A stretch of 32,236 nucleotides of DNA. Origin: Haloglomus irregulare (GTDB lineage Archaea; Halobacteriota; Halobacteria; Halobacteriales; Haloarculaceae). The translations under genes were made by a program, and so were the position numbers. Below, in pieces: positions 15,402-23,022 of the stretch. The first letter of the stretch is position 1, and each line of letters begins with the position of its first letter. The stretch lies in NCBI RefSeq assembly GCF_007421925.1, contig NZ_QMDX01000019.1, forward strand, positions 1-32,236. Direction: 5' to 3'. The notes below the pieces were generated by a model. The model saw only the letters and a program-made list of their open reading frames with translations. It was not told the origin of the DNA and did not search any database.

Positions 15402-17044
15402 CGCTCGCAGCCGAGGTGGAATCCCCTGAGTGCGTCTAGCGCGGCTTATCCAACAGTCAAATCATCATAATACTCGCGCAGCGCCGCTGTCTGTCGTCGG
15501 CCGGGCCCTGGGGCGCGTGTGGCGGTGTCTCACCCACTCCAGCGCCAACTCGCCGCGGGCGCGCCTGAAATAGCGAGTACCCAACGATGGAGGCCATCCC
15601 CACCGGCTTGCTGAATTAACCGCCGCCGCGCGTCATCCTGTATGATAGTGGGATGACAGTATGCACGAATCCGGCGCGAGCGGCACCGAACCGCCGAGAC
15701 GTCCCGCCAAGCGGGGTCATTATGTCATGACAGATCCGAGCACACCGGCCTGATTCCGGGCCTTGACCAGCGCCTCCCCCACCTCGCCGAGTTGCTCTTC
15801 CCGGCGTTCGCCCTCGCGCTCCAGCGATTCGACCCGCTCGGTGGGGGCGCGGGGACTGTTTGAACAGCACGCGAACCCGGCCCCGACTGAAAGCCGATCC
15901 AGGGGAGTCGAACATACTCGTGAATCCCGGGGGGCAGTGACCCTCTCGCCAGCGCCGCCGGCAGCCCCGCGCCCCCCGCCGTGGACACGCTGCTGGCATC
16001 GACAAGAAGACTGGCACTCACTCTGTTGCAGGAACGCCTCAGCCTCCGCAAGCCCGACGACTGACGCCGAGACGCTGGGCCCCCTTGGGTTCCCCCCTCT
16101 CCCGATGGACGCGCCTGAGCAGCTCTCTGCGCGCTCTCACTTGAGCCACGAGAACGAACCCTCGGAGTCCCGGGGAGGCAGAGCGCAGGGCCGGGCTGTG
16201 TCTCATGAGACTCCTCCGCAGCCTCCCCGGCATCACATACGGGCGGAACGGCTCCACCGCCGAACCACGAAGCTGACGCCTGCCAACACAACAGTGACCC
16301 CAGCATACACCATTAGGCCTCTGACTGGGCCAGAGAGCACGACGCCAGCGCCGCCCCAGGCGAGACCGCAGAACCGTCCGCCAGGGCCGTCTCCTCAGCC
16401 CCGTCTGCCCAACAGCGGGCGGCCAGCTCCCCCGGACACATCGGAGCATGCCCCTGCACCCGCGTGCCCCCACAAGGCCCCCACGGTCGACCGGGACAGG
16501 CGTCACCACCGCTACACTCTCTCCGACAGGGAGACCCAGCTCGCTGAGGGAGTGACGATCTCGCGACATAACTCCAGGCGCGTTGGGCTCGGCTCTCTGC
16601 GACCGAGGCGGCACGGGCCCTGAACGCGTCGGCGCGCTCACCCACGGCCGCGATGGGGGCAGCTGGGTGCCCATCAGGCTCGGCTCGGCAATGCTTCGCC
16701 GGGGCCACATCCGCACCCGGGCCGTCGGGGCCAACTGTGTCCTGCCCTCAAGACGGGCGCCGGCGACGCCCGCGCCGGACAGATGGACGTCGGAGAACGC
16801 GGCGCGGACCACATCGGGGGGATCCAGCGACGCACGGCCCAGGGGCGCCTGGGAGAAGCTCGCGGTCGCGCCCCTGGCACCGGTGCAACCCGTCTCAGCA
16901 AACACAGCGGCAGCACGCGTCCTCCTGGGGAGAGTTGCGCTGTGGAGCTCCACGGGGGCCATGATAGCCCCCGATCGGGAGAGTGCAGGGCCGCGTCCGG
17001 AGGGGGACTAAAATTAATGTGTTACGGCGTGTCCCAGACGGGAT
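15402..17044. other. GC-rich region with overlapping chance frames, no defensible gene
   Basis: Long frames exist on both strands at once, but all are Arg/Pro/Ser/Ala-rich with no domain signature and none has a promoter, so I treat them as products of high GC. A minus-strand 25-codon tail just after 15449 (ending LREYYDDLTVG) looks like a gene remnant. Positions 16168-16331 share clear similarity with 18139-18315. A TATA-like AAATTAATGT at 17011 belongs to the next gene. Confidence 0.45.
16168..16331 (+). repeat. Diverged direct repeat, copy 1
   Basis: It shares with 18139-18315 the blocks TCCCGG, GT(G/A)TCTCAT, CCGCA, CCCGGCA, CGGAACGGCTCC, CCACGA(A/C)GCTGAC(G/A)CCT, CATACAC and CCTCTGACTGG in the same order and similar spacing. 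It lies on the other side of the RHH gene and the G-rich repeat block. Confidence 0.5.
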
Positions 17045-17407
17045 ATGGAGCAGATCACGGTACGGCTCCCCGGCGAGCTGCTCGCCGAACTGGAAGCAGA
17101 AGCCGACGACGCTGGCGTGTCCCGCTCCGAATACATGCGTGAGGTGCTGCGAACACGCGAGCACACGGACGCATTGCGCGACCGCATCGCCGACAAAGAG
17201 GCCCGCATCGATCAGCTCGAAGCGCAACTCGCCCGCCGCAGCCAAGTCGAAGAGCAGATCGAGGCGCTGCCCGACAAACTCCGCGAGACACAACCGTCCT
17301 ACCAGGAGCGGCGCCAGCGCCTTCTCGACGAAGCATCACTGGCCCAGCGCCTGAAATGGAAACTCACCGGCGTTCCCGTCGGACAGGGAGTCAACGGCCA
17401 ACAGTGA
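17045..17407 (+). CDS. Ribbon-helix-helix DNA-binding protein with coiled coil
   Basis: A 120-aa protein. Residues 1-42 form an RHH domain: strand MEQITVRLPGELLAELEAEA, then DDAGVSRSEYMREVLRTR, the classic CopG/Arc-type V-S-R-S-E-Y second helix. Residues 45-80 are a heptad-patterned coiled coil (DRIADKEARIDQLEAQLARR), and the tail is basic/neutral. Such proteins are frequent on haloarchaeal plasmids, where they regulate their own operon or assist partition and copy control. A TATA-like AAATTAATGT lies about 27 nt before the ATG, giving a leaderless gene. The iteron-like block at 17646-17829 follows 240 nt downstream, consistent with a plasmid-type replication or maintenance locus. Confidence 0.85.
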   Translation: MEQITVRLPGELLAELEAEADDAGVSRSEYMREVLRTREHTDALRDRIADKEARIDQLEAQLARRSQVEEQIEALPDKLRETQPSYQERRQRLLDEASLAQRLKWKLTGVPVGQGVNGQQ

Positions 17408-17645
17408 CCGCTCACTCCTCCGCGAGCGGCTGGACCTCTGCGACGCCGGCGCCCGCGTGGCGGCGCAAGGCGAGGCGGCCGCCGGCCACGACGCCGACCA
17501 GCCCGCAACCTCCGACTGAGGCCCACGCCCCGACTCGGCTTTTATCTTCCTCGGCGAGTATGCACCAGTTCACACCGGCCCGCGCCCGCCTTTGCACGGT
17601 GCCAAACGCAAGGCGCTAAAAGAAGCTAAAAATGAGTCAAAAAAA

Positions 17646-17829
17646 CACCCCCACCAAGGGGGGACCAAGGCAACGTGGGGGGCAACGTGGGGGCCCTTGG
17701 TGTGCCCTTGGTGTGCTCTTGGTGTGCCCTTGGTGTCCCTTGGTGGGGGGAGGGGGTAGCTGGGGCGGGTGGGATGCCCCGGTTAGCTGGGGGGTGTTTG
17801 CGCGGCGCAAAACGGGGGGGACCAAGGCG
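17646..17829. repeat. Iteron-like G-rich repeat block
   Basis: Five tandem 11-bp units of CCCTTGGTGTG (17694-17747; third with one mismatch, fourth one base short, last ending GGG). Before them are two 12-bp units of GCAACGTGGGGG (from 17670) and CCCCCACCAAGGG (17648-17660), the reverse complement of CCCTTGGTGGGGG (17737-17749). GGGGGACCAAGGC recurs at 17659-17671 and 17816-17828. A perfect hairpin TTTGCGC-G-GCGCAAA lies at 17797-17811. An A/T-rich patch (17617-17646) precedes the block. Iterons plus an AT-rich patch near an RHH gene fit a plasmid origin or partition site; no Rep gene is seen. Confidence 0.55.
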
Positions 17830-18138
17830 AGCAGGGGGGTTGCGCGGCGGCAAACAAACGGGGGAACTGGGCGAGGCGGACGAGCACACAGGGCCCCGCC
17901 GGAACCCAACTCATCACCGGGCGGCCAGCACGCCCGTCACCGCGGCTCCCCGCCCGCTGTTGCCATCAGAACCGGCCCCGTGCGCTCGCCCCGGCCACAG
18001 AAACGCCTCACCACCCGCGCAGACAAAGCCCAACCAACCCCCCTTGGGGTTTACCCAGCTGCACAAACCCACGCGTGAGCAGCCACACACGAGCGCGACA
18101 CCCATGCACAAGCGCCGGCTCCGACCCCCGCGCTCGGA

Positions 18139-18315
18139 TCCCGGTGGCCCGCGGGGCTCCTGTCCTGTCTGTATCTCATCAAGGATTTCCGCAACCCGCC
18201 CGGCACTGCACGCCGCCGGAACGGCTCCGGTCCAGGCGTCGACCACGACGCTGACACCTCCCAAACCCGGGAGCAACCCGCGCAAACATACACGAGAAGA
18301 CCTCTGACTGGCCCC
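18139..18315 (+). repeat. Diverged direct repeat, copy 2
   Basis: Partner of 16168-16331 in the same orientation, about 2 kb apart. Frames on both strands are open in both copies but not conserved in one frame, so the shared unit may be non-coding or a decayed gene. Confidence 0.5.
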
Positions 18316-18516
18316 TCGTTAGCGGGCGGATTCCGGGGCGGGCTATAACCCTCTGGGTGAATCAAATGCTGTCGTGGCTCCCCGCATACATCGGTATAAA
18401 ATCATCCAACCGGACACAGGCCCCCCAATAGCGAGACGGAAATCCACTACACTGGGGCCGAACGGACCTCGCTATGCGAATCCCAAGGAAACACTCTAAC
18501 TCACATCTAGCGCAAC

Positions 18517-18680
18517 TTACGCTCGCATTGCCTCCCCGATCCGCTCCTCAGCCAACTCGGCAAAGAATGATTCGATAGCAGAGCAGTCACTCCATCCACT
18601 GATAACTCTCATCGGCCGCACGCCCGCCTATCGCTCAACAACCTGGTACGTGGTCCACGAGCGCCGTAGTAATAAAACAC
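18517..18680 (-). pseudogene. C-terminal remnant of a tyrosine recombinase/integrase
   Basis: The minus frame reads LLLRRSWTTYQVVER, a stop codon, then AGVRPMRVISGWSDCSAIES, FFAELAEERIGEAMRA and TAA at 18517-18519. The RRSW.TYQVVE.. GV.P..V....GWSD pattern matches the box II region of haloarchaeal phage-type integrases, where the Arg of the H-x-x-R motif is followed by a WSD loop. The N-terminal domain, the first catalytic Arg and the Tyr nucleophile are not present. An in-frame TAG inside confirms decay. It marks the edge of a former integrative element; no tRNA gene or attachment repeat was found nearby. Confidence 0.5.
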
Positions 18681-18841
18681 CAGCAGGCCTCCCTCAACTG
18701 ATACCGATTGTACCGCAGCCTACAACACCACTCACGCGTCGGCCGTCCGTCGGACAGCGCGTAACTCCCGGACAGGACCTTTTTATCGGATGCGTCAGAA
18801 AGGGCCGGTACAGCAAGCTAACAAACAAAGCACACTTGAGG

Positions 18842-18858
18842 AAAAACCCCCTCGGGGT
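18842..18858 (-). terminator. Intrinsic-like terminator after the 18876-19706 gene
   Basis: On the minus strand CCCC-GA-GGGGG is followed by TTTTTC, 18-34 nt beyond the stop of the last gene of the island. A short GC hairpin plus T-run is a plausible archaeal terminator. Confidence 0.45.
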
Positions 18859-18875
18859 GTGGTCATCGACGCTGG

Positions 18876-19706
18876 TTACCAGCCAGGTCGTCGCACGCCC
18901 CGAGCACCAATCGTAGTGGGTCTTTTTCCTCCCCAGCACAAGAAGTTGGAGATAGTGGGATGCACATCAAGTGAAAACGCCGGGACGATCCACAGTTCCT
19001 CGTCGGTGCTGCCGTACTCGGGCCGGGTATAGTCGCGGGAGTCATCAGGGACGTTGTATCCGTCGATGAGACCCATGAACTGCCCAGCACGGCAGATCGC
19101 GGTTCCGTCCTCATCGTAGAGGTAGATGTCAGGTTCGGGTTCGAGGTCAACTTCAGTGCCTTCGGGGAGACGATCGCACCAGTCGGTGCGGTTGTGGGCT
19201 TTGTTGAAGAGTTCGAGGCCGCGCTCGCTCGCGACGGGGACGGCTTCAGGGAGTGCGCCCCAGCCGATGTTGAAGGGACGGATATCTGATTCGTCGGCTT
19301 CGTGGAGGAGCTCGAAAGTTACACCGTCGTAGCCGGCGGGCGTCTTGGGGGCGTTCTCTCGAGCGTCGAACGCGAGGGTGGCCTTGACGATCGCCTCGAA
19401 GCGCGATTTCGCGGGTACAACAGCGAACGCGAGATCGTCGATGCGTTTCTCGTAGGTCACGGAGACGTCGTCGTGGAGAGGTCTATAGGGATTCTCCGAT
19501 TCGAGTTCCGCGTCGCGCTTACATGCCTCGCAGCGGTCTCGATCGGAGTCGGTGGGGCGATCACATTGGGAGCATCGCGGGGCTTCGTCGACGAAGGATT
19601 CGGCAGGATCGTTGGGGTCGTAGTGCTCGTCTTCAAAGTATGTGTCACCGAAGTCGTCTTCGCCGTAGAATCTACGGTCGTCGTCCCAAGGGCTGTCGGC
19701 GGTCAT
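18876..19706 (-). CDS. Zinc-ribbon hypothetical protein of the accessory island
   Basis: A 276-aa protein, ATG start. The first 40 residues are extremely acidic (DDDRRFYGEDDFGDTYFEDE). A single zinc ribbon follows: CSQCDRPTDSDRDRCEACKR (about 45-64). The rest is a mixed alpha/beta domain without a known motif (VTYEKRIDDLAFAVVPAKSR, TFELLHEADESDIRPFNIGW). The last 20 residues (CWGGKRPTTIGARGVRRPGW) are basic and unlike the rest, so the ancestral stop may have been near 18940. It is the last gene of a minus-strand series of island genes, with a terminator behind it. Function unknown; plasmid or provirus type. Confidence 0.75.
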   Translation of the reverse strand: MTADSPWDDDRRFYGEDDFGDTYFEDEHYDPNDPAESFVDEAPRCSQCDRPTDSDRDRCEACKRDAELESENPYRPLHDDVSVTYEKRIDDLAFAVVPAKSRFEAIVKATLAFDARENAPKTPAGYDGVTFELLHEADESDIRPFNIGWGALPEAVPVASERGLELFNKAHNRTDWCDRLPEGTEVDLEPEPDIYLYDEDGTAICRAGQFMGLIDGYNVPDDSRDYTRPEYGSTDEELWIVPAFSLDVHPTISNFLCWGGKRPTTIGARGVRRPGW

Positions 19707-19790
19707 GGACGGGTTCCTTACGCTTCATAGATCGTCCATTGATATAAACGAGCGCGAGCACCAGTGACGAGATTGTAGCAAAAGGGGGGT

Positions 19791-20276
19791 TCACTGAGAG
19801 TGTGCGCGAGACCCGTCCTGTTCGCGAGAGCCGATCTGTTGGCGGCGCTGGTCGGCCTCGAACATAAAGCGGGCGGTGGCTTGGTCCCCACCGAGAGTTC
19901 GCTGATCGACGGCGGTATCCGCAAACAGCGTTCCCTGGAGGCCAGGTGCATCCTCGGGATCCGGTTTCTCACCGTTCTGCACGCGGATTGCAGAGAGTGG
20001 ACGGTCGTCGACGAACTCATCTGAGCCGCCGGTCTCGAATCGTGAGGGTCGCTCCCGGGTATCGATGTCGACTCCGTGGTGAAAGAGCGTGGTCTCGAAG
20101 GGTTCGTCGTCGAGGGCAAGCAACCCAGCCTCGTCGACGGTCTCCGTCTCGGTGTTCCTCTGGGTAGTCTGGGCTTCGTCGTCCCGATCGCTTGTGACGA
20201 AAACAGATTGGTGATGCACACTGAGGGGATGGTGGCGGTTCATCGAGCTGGCGCTGGTGTCCGTTTCGGCACTCAT
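19791..20276 (-). CDS. Acidic hypothetical protein of the accessory island
   Basis: A 161-aa protein from ATG 20276 (MSAETDTSASSMNRHHPLS); the frame runs farther upstream but there it is Pro/Arg-rich and unlike haloarchaeal protein. The centre is acidic and Thr/Asp-rich (LDDEPFETTLFHHGVDIDTR), with RPLSAIRVQNGEKPDPEDAP and a helical end (TARFMFEADQRRQQIGSREQ). No known domain. It is separated by 84 nt from the zinc-ribbon gene downstream and by about 280 nt from the lipoprotein gene upstream. Confidence 0.6.
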   Translation of the reverse strand: MSAETDTSASSMNRHHPLSVHHQSVFVTSDRDDEAQTTQRNTETETVDEAGLLALDDEPFETTLFHHGVDIDTRERPSRFETGGSDEFVDDRPLSAIRVQNGEKPDPEDAPGLQGTLFADTAVDQRTLGGDQATARFMFEADQRRQQIGSREQDGSRAHSQ

Positions 20277-20553
20277 AGATCGTGGGTCCTCCAGGAACGG
20301 AGATTCGCCTGGCGGGGTCCCTCGCGTCGTGCGGACTGGTTGAGTTGAGGAGGCAGGCGACTCCCGCACCGCGTCGGGGGAAACAAATGAGCGGGCGGCG
20401 GGCGTACCCGACTTGGGTTGGTGCTACCCACCCCTCTTTCGAGTTGTAACGAACTCAGTACTCGCGAGAATTCCTCCACCCAGGGTGGGTGTCGATGGCG
20501 GTCGACCAGTGAGTCATAGCGCGAGTTGAGTGATCGTGGAGGGTGGCCGGCCA

Positions 20554-21411
20554 CTAGACCTCGAATTCCAACGTGTTGTTCGAAGCGGTATCCTGGAGAT
20601 TCGTGTTCCCGTTGAGGAAGGTGATGCGAAGCGTATCGAAGTCTCCGTCGAGGCATCCCGTCACCGAAATTGGCCCGTACCAGAAGCCCGCACCGTCGCG
20701 AATCTCGCTCTCGGAACAGGCAGGGTCGTGGCTGTACGCGAGGGAGATCGCCGCGAGCGGTCCCCTAACGAAGAGATGGTTCACTCCGAAGTAGCCGCAT
20801 TTGTCTCGGTAGTGGAGGCCGCCCGCCGCCGTGAACCTCCCATCGCCGTCGACGGTGAGCTCGAGACCGTCTATCCGGTGTTCCGTGCGGGGCGGGCTCA
20901 CGACCCAGTCCTCGATGGTCGAATTGTGGACGGCAACATCGGCGAGTCGCTTCCCAGGCTCAGGGTCTTCGTAATGCGGATTCCAGTCGTTCGTTGGGGG
21001 CGAGGTGATCGGCCCGACGTAGACGCGCTCGAGCGGGTTGAACTGTAGGGGATACTTGGATATCGAAGGAGTGAGATCGCCAGGCATCACACCAGGACCG
21101 TTCGGCAGTCCACCTGACCCGTCCACGTCGGGGGCAGGCCCGGGTGTTGATTCGGGCGTTCCGTTCCTGGTGTTGGGTTGGCCCGTCGTGGTCGGCGTTC
21201 GAAATGGAGTCTCTCGACCACCACCCCCGGATTCAGTTCCATCGGGCGGCTCCTCACTATTAACGGGTTCTACGCCGAGAGCCCCAAGACAGCCGGCGAG
21301 GCTGGCGAAGCCGAGTGTCCCAATACTACCGAGAGCAGCCCGACGGGTTGCTCGTCGAGTGCTGTTGGGAGTGGCTGCGTTCGGTTGCGAGGACGAATCT
21401 CGGGAGGTCAT
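20554..21411 (-). CDS. Tat-exported lipoprotein, hypothetical
   Basis: A 285-aa protein. The signal is TRRATRRAALGSIGTLGFAS followed by lipobox LAGC (Cys41): twin-arginine export and lipid anchoring. A Gly/Pro/Thr-rich low-complexity linker (about 50-110) leads to a C-terminal domain of about 150 residues rich in beta strands (VADVAVHNSTIEDWVVSPP-like, LTVDGDGRFTAAGGLHYRDK, GPISVTGCLDGDFDTLRITF) with several Cys. It is a cell-surface protein with unknown ligand. It lies between small cytoplasmic-type island genes, all in the same direction, and starts 20 nt after the stop of the gene upstream, so it is probably co-transcribed. Confidence 0.78.
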   Translation of the reverse strand: MTSRDSSSQPNAATPNSTRRATRRAALGSIGTLGFASLAGCLGALGVEPVNSEEPPDGTESGGGGRETPFRTPTTTGQPNTRNGTPESTPGPAPDVDGSGGLPNGPGVMPGDLTPSISKYPLQFNPLERVYVGPITSPPTNDWNPHYEDPEPGKRLADVAVHNSTIEDWVVSPPRTEHRIDGLELTVDGDGRFTAAGGLHYRDKCGYFGVNHLFVRGPLAAISLAYSHDPACSESEIRDGAGFWYGPISVTGCLDGDFDTLRITFLNGNTNLQDTASNNTLEFEV

Positions 21412-21431
21412 GATGGAGGGGGGTTCCGCTT

Positions 21432-21776
21432 CTATTCCAGTTCGCGTTCGTCGTCGGACTGGTCTGCTTCTCGTGCTCGTTTCGCTCGGAGTTGTCGAGC
21501 CTCACATTCGGAGAGGGCCTCTTCGGGGACGCTGAGATAGTCAAGCGCCCACTCTTCGATCTCAGGGATCGTCATCGGGCGGGGGAGTTCGTGATGCCCG
21601 ACGGGCCGGGCGAGGAAGGAGCCATCGTCGTCGCGAATGTCCTTGTTGTAATACCCGAGGAAGTATCGCTCGAGGCCGTTCACTCCCGGACCATCCATGA
21701 TAGTAATCATGGTGAAGGAGCCCGCCTCGAACTCTGATTCGAGGCTGAGGGTCGGATATTTCGCGGTGATATTCAC
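21432..21776 (-). CDS. Small acidic hypothetical protein of the accessory island
   Basis: A 114-aa protein from ATG 21776. It begins with a beta-rich part (MNITAKYPTLSLESEFEAGS, FTMITIMDG) and ends in a charged helix (EARQLRAKRAREADQSDDER). The central RPMTIPEIEEWALDYLSVPE looks like a helical docking segment. No known family. Stop and next start are 20 nt apart, consistent with an operon with the lipoprotein gene. Confidence 0.7.
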   Translation of the reverse strand: MNITAKYPTLSLESEFEAGSFTMITIMDGPGVNGLERYFLGYYNKDIRDDDGSFLARPVGHHELPRPMTIPEIEEWALDYLSVPEEALSECEARQLRAKRAREADQSDDERELE

Positions 21777-21833
21777 AGGTGCAGTAGGAGTGGTCTGCTA
21801 TTAACTGAGACCGAATTACATCAAATGTGGTGA

Positions 21834-22133
21834 CTACAGTTCTTGCGAGGGGCATGATTCGTCTGTCTCGACGTCGTCGGTGTCATCGTCATCTTCGACC
21901 TTGACTTCCTCACGGAGACGAGTTTTCTCAGCACAGTGGTCAGAGAGGACCTGACAGAAGCGTTGGCGCTGGCTCTCAAGAGTCGTCTGGGCGCTCCGTA
22001 CTCGGCGAGCTCGGTCGAACGCAAATGGGTCGCGATACTGCAGATGCGTCGGGATACTGACTTTGGCGAGGTCACCCCCGGATGAGACACCGAGTTCTCT
22101 AAGATAGCGTCGGAGCAGCGCCTCCGTGAAGTA
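21834..22133 (-). pseudogene. Small island gene, split by a miniature transposable element (3' part)
   Basis: The host part reads from YFTEALLRRYLRELGVSSGG through LAKVSIPTHLQYRDPFAFDR to a long acidic tail ending DESCPSQEL at 21834. Its start lies on the far side of the element at 22509: ATGACCGGTGACTCTACAGA encodes MTGDSTEKQG, then the element begins. Deleting 22134-22477 gives one uninterrupted frame, MTGDSTEKQGE joined to YFTEALL, 112 aa in total, whose ATG overlaps the upstream gene's TGA. The protein has no recognised family. In the present state a short fusion of element-derived residues (RCRPKTVKPRGLPPR) is attached to the host part, and may or may not be made. Confidence 0.7.
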
Positions 22134-22477
22134 CCTCGGGGGCAAGCCCCGAGGCTTCACCGTTTTGGGTCTACACCGCACCCAAACAGGCGAATTTAAT
22201 TCCCCTCGACCTTCCTGTGAAGGTTGGCTGGAATTAACACCTGAACACTCGGTGTGTCCGTGAGGGTCGGCGGCTCCACCCCGCCCGACAACACCCGTCT
22301 CACTTGCTGTGGTAAGGTTTTGAGGGATGTCGCATTTCCAAACTCAAGCTGCCGCAGCCAGCGTTGGATTAAGGTCCTTAATCCGTCTTTTGGGTTCTCT
22401 GACTGTGATTCTACGTGTGATTTGTTTACTAATAAACCTTCATGTCGGCTTCACCCTCGGGGCTTGACCCCGAGGCA
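22134..22477 (-). mobile_element. 344-bp tnpB-less miniature element of IS200/IS605 type
   Basis: Bounded by two terminal hairpins in inverted orientation: CCTCGGGG-GCAAG-CCCCGAGG (22134-22154) and CCTCGGGG-CTTGA-CCCCGAGG (22455-22475). Inside are TTTGGGT/ACCCAAA, the long imperfect stem TTAATTCC..GACCTTC-CTGT-GAAGGTT..GGAATTAA (22196-22237) and the palindrome GGATTAAGG-T-CCTTAATCC (22375-22393). No target duplication flanks it and host frame is restored on removal, as for IS200/IS605-type insertion. About 60 codons next to one end stay open (NLTTASETGVVGRGGAADPH and on), probably the remnant of a tnpB C-terminus; the rest of tnpB is gone. Confidence 0.7.
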
Positions 22478-22506
22478 CTCGCCTTGCTTCTCTGTAGAGT
22501 CACCGG

Positions 22507-22842
22507 TCATGCACTGGCTTGCGCTTCGTCCGGGATATTCGCGCTCGGTGCGTCTGGGGTGATGGGTGCGCAGACGGCGGGTGGGTCGGGATCGGTGTCG
22601 TTGTTGTTCTGAAAGCGACGGGCGATTCGGTCGTGGAGTGTTATGCGCTCCCGATCGTCGTCCGTGTCATCGTACGGACGACCGGTAGGGAGGGCGATTC
22701 GACCGGAGATCGTCCCGTCGCCGTGAGCGGTGAAGAGGACGTGGTCGGTGGCGTAGCCAAACGTGTTGACCGCGAGTTCGTGGAGCTGCTCGACCTCACT
22801 ACGGGTGCGTTCGGGCGCGTCTTCTGCGACTTCATAGGTCAT
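22507..22842 (-). CDS. Hypothetical acidic protein, overlaps the split gene
   Basis: A 111-aa protein from ATG 22842: MTYEVAEDAPERTRSEVEQL, then HELAVNTFGYATDHVLFTAH and GDGTISGRIALPTGRPYDDT, an alpha-beta start, and a Pro/Asp-rich disordered tail. Its TGA (22507-22509) overlaps the ATG of the gene that the miniature element interrupts, showing that the two were translationally coupled. Family not recognised. Confidence 0.7.
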   Translation of the reverse strand: MTYEVAEDAPERTRSEVEQLHELAVNTFGYATDHVLFTAHGDGTISGRIALPTGRPYDDTDDDRERITLHDRIARRFQNNNDTDPDPPAVCAPITPDAPSANIPDEAQASA

Positions 22843-22942
22843 GTTTGTACGTCCCTCACCGGCACGGGGGGCGACAAAACTGGTCCTACGCTACGCTCGC
22901 GTCCGTACTGTAACGTAGGACGCTGAACGCCGGAAGAACGAT

Positions 22943-22972
22943 TCAAAATGCTCCGATCGAGACCTGTTCGTT
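22943..22972 (-). pseudogene. 3' end of the zinc-ribbon gene, cut off by the tnpB element
   Basis: Ten codons NEQVSIGAF and TGA, in frame with the 5' part at 24658 when the element is removed. Confidence 0.5.
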
Positions 22973-23022
22973 GACTTCCTCCCACAACTGAAGTCGTGGA
23001 ATTCCTCCGTTGGGATGTCGGG

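Noticed and set aside
14836-15463. 13-bp repeat CCAACAGTCAAAT at about 14838 and 15450
   Set aside because: Only two short copies with different surroundings; could be chance or two gene remnants.
15763-16962. Long frames on both strands (up to about 300 codons)
   Set aside because: Both strands are open at once, composition is Arg/Pro/Ser-rich, no domain and no promoter; typical of GC-rich non-coding DNA.
17355-17519. Plus frame ending LREERLDLCDAG-like, AAGHDADQPATSD, overlapping the RHH stop
   Set aside because: The end looks protein-like, but there is no start codon in frame and it may be only a shifted tail of the RHH gene; not enough to call.
17690-17750. CRISPR array interpretation of the tandem 11-bp units
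   Set aside because: Units are directly adjacent without unique spacers and far too short.
22254-22562. 102-codon plus frame across the miniature element
   Set aside because: It crosses the element border and is antisense to the real coupled genes.
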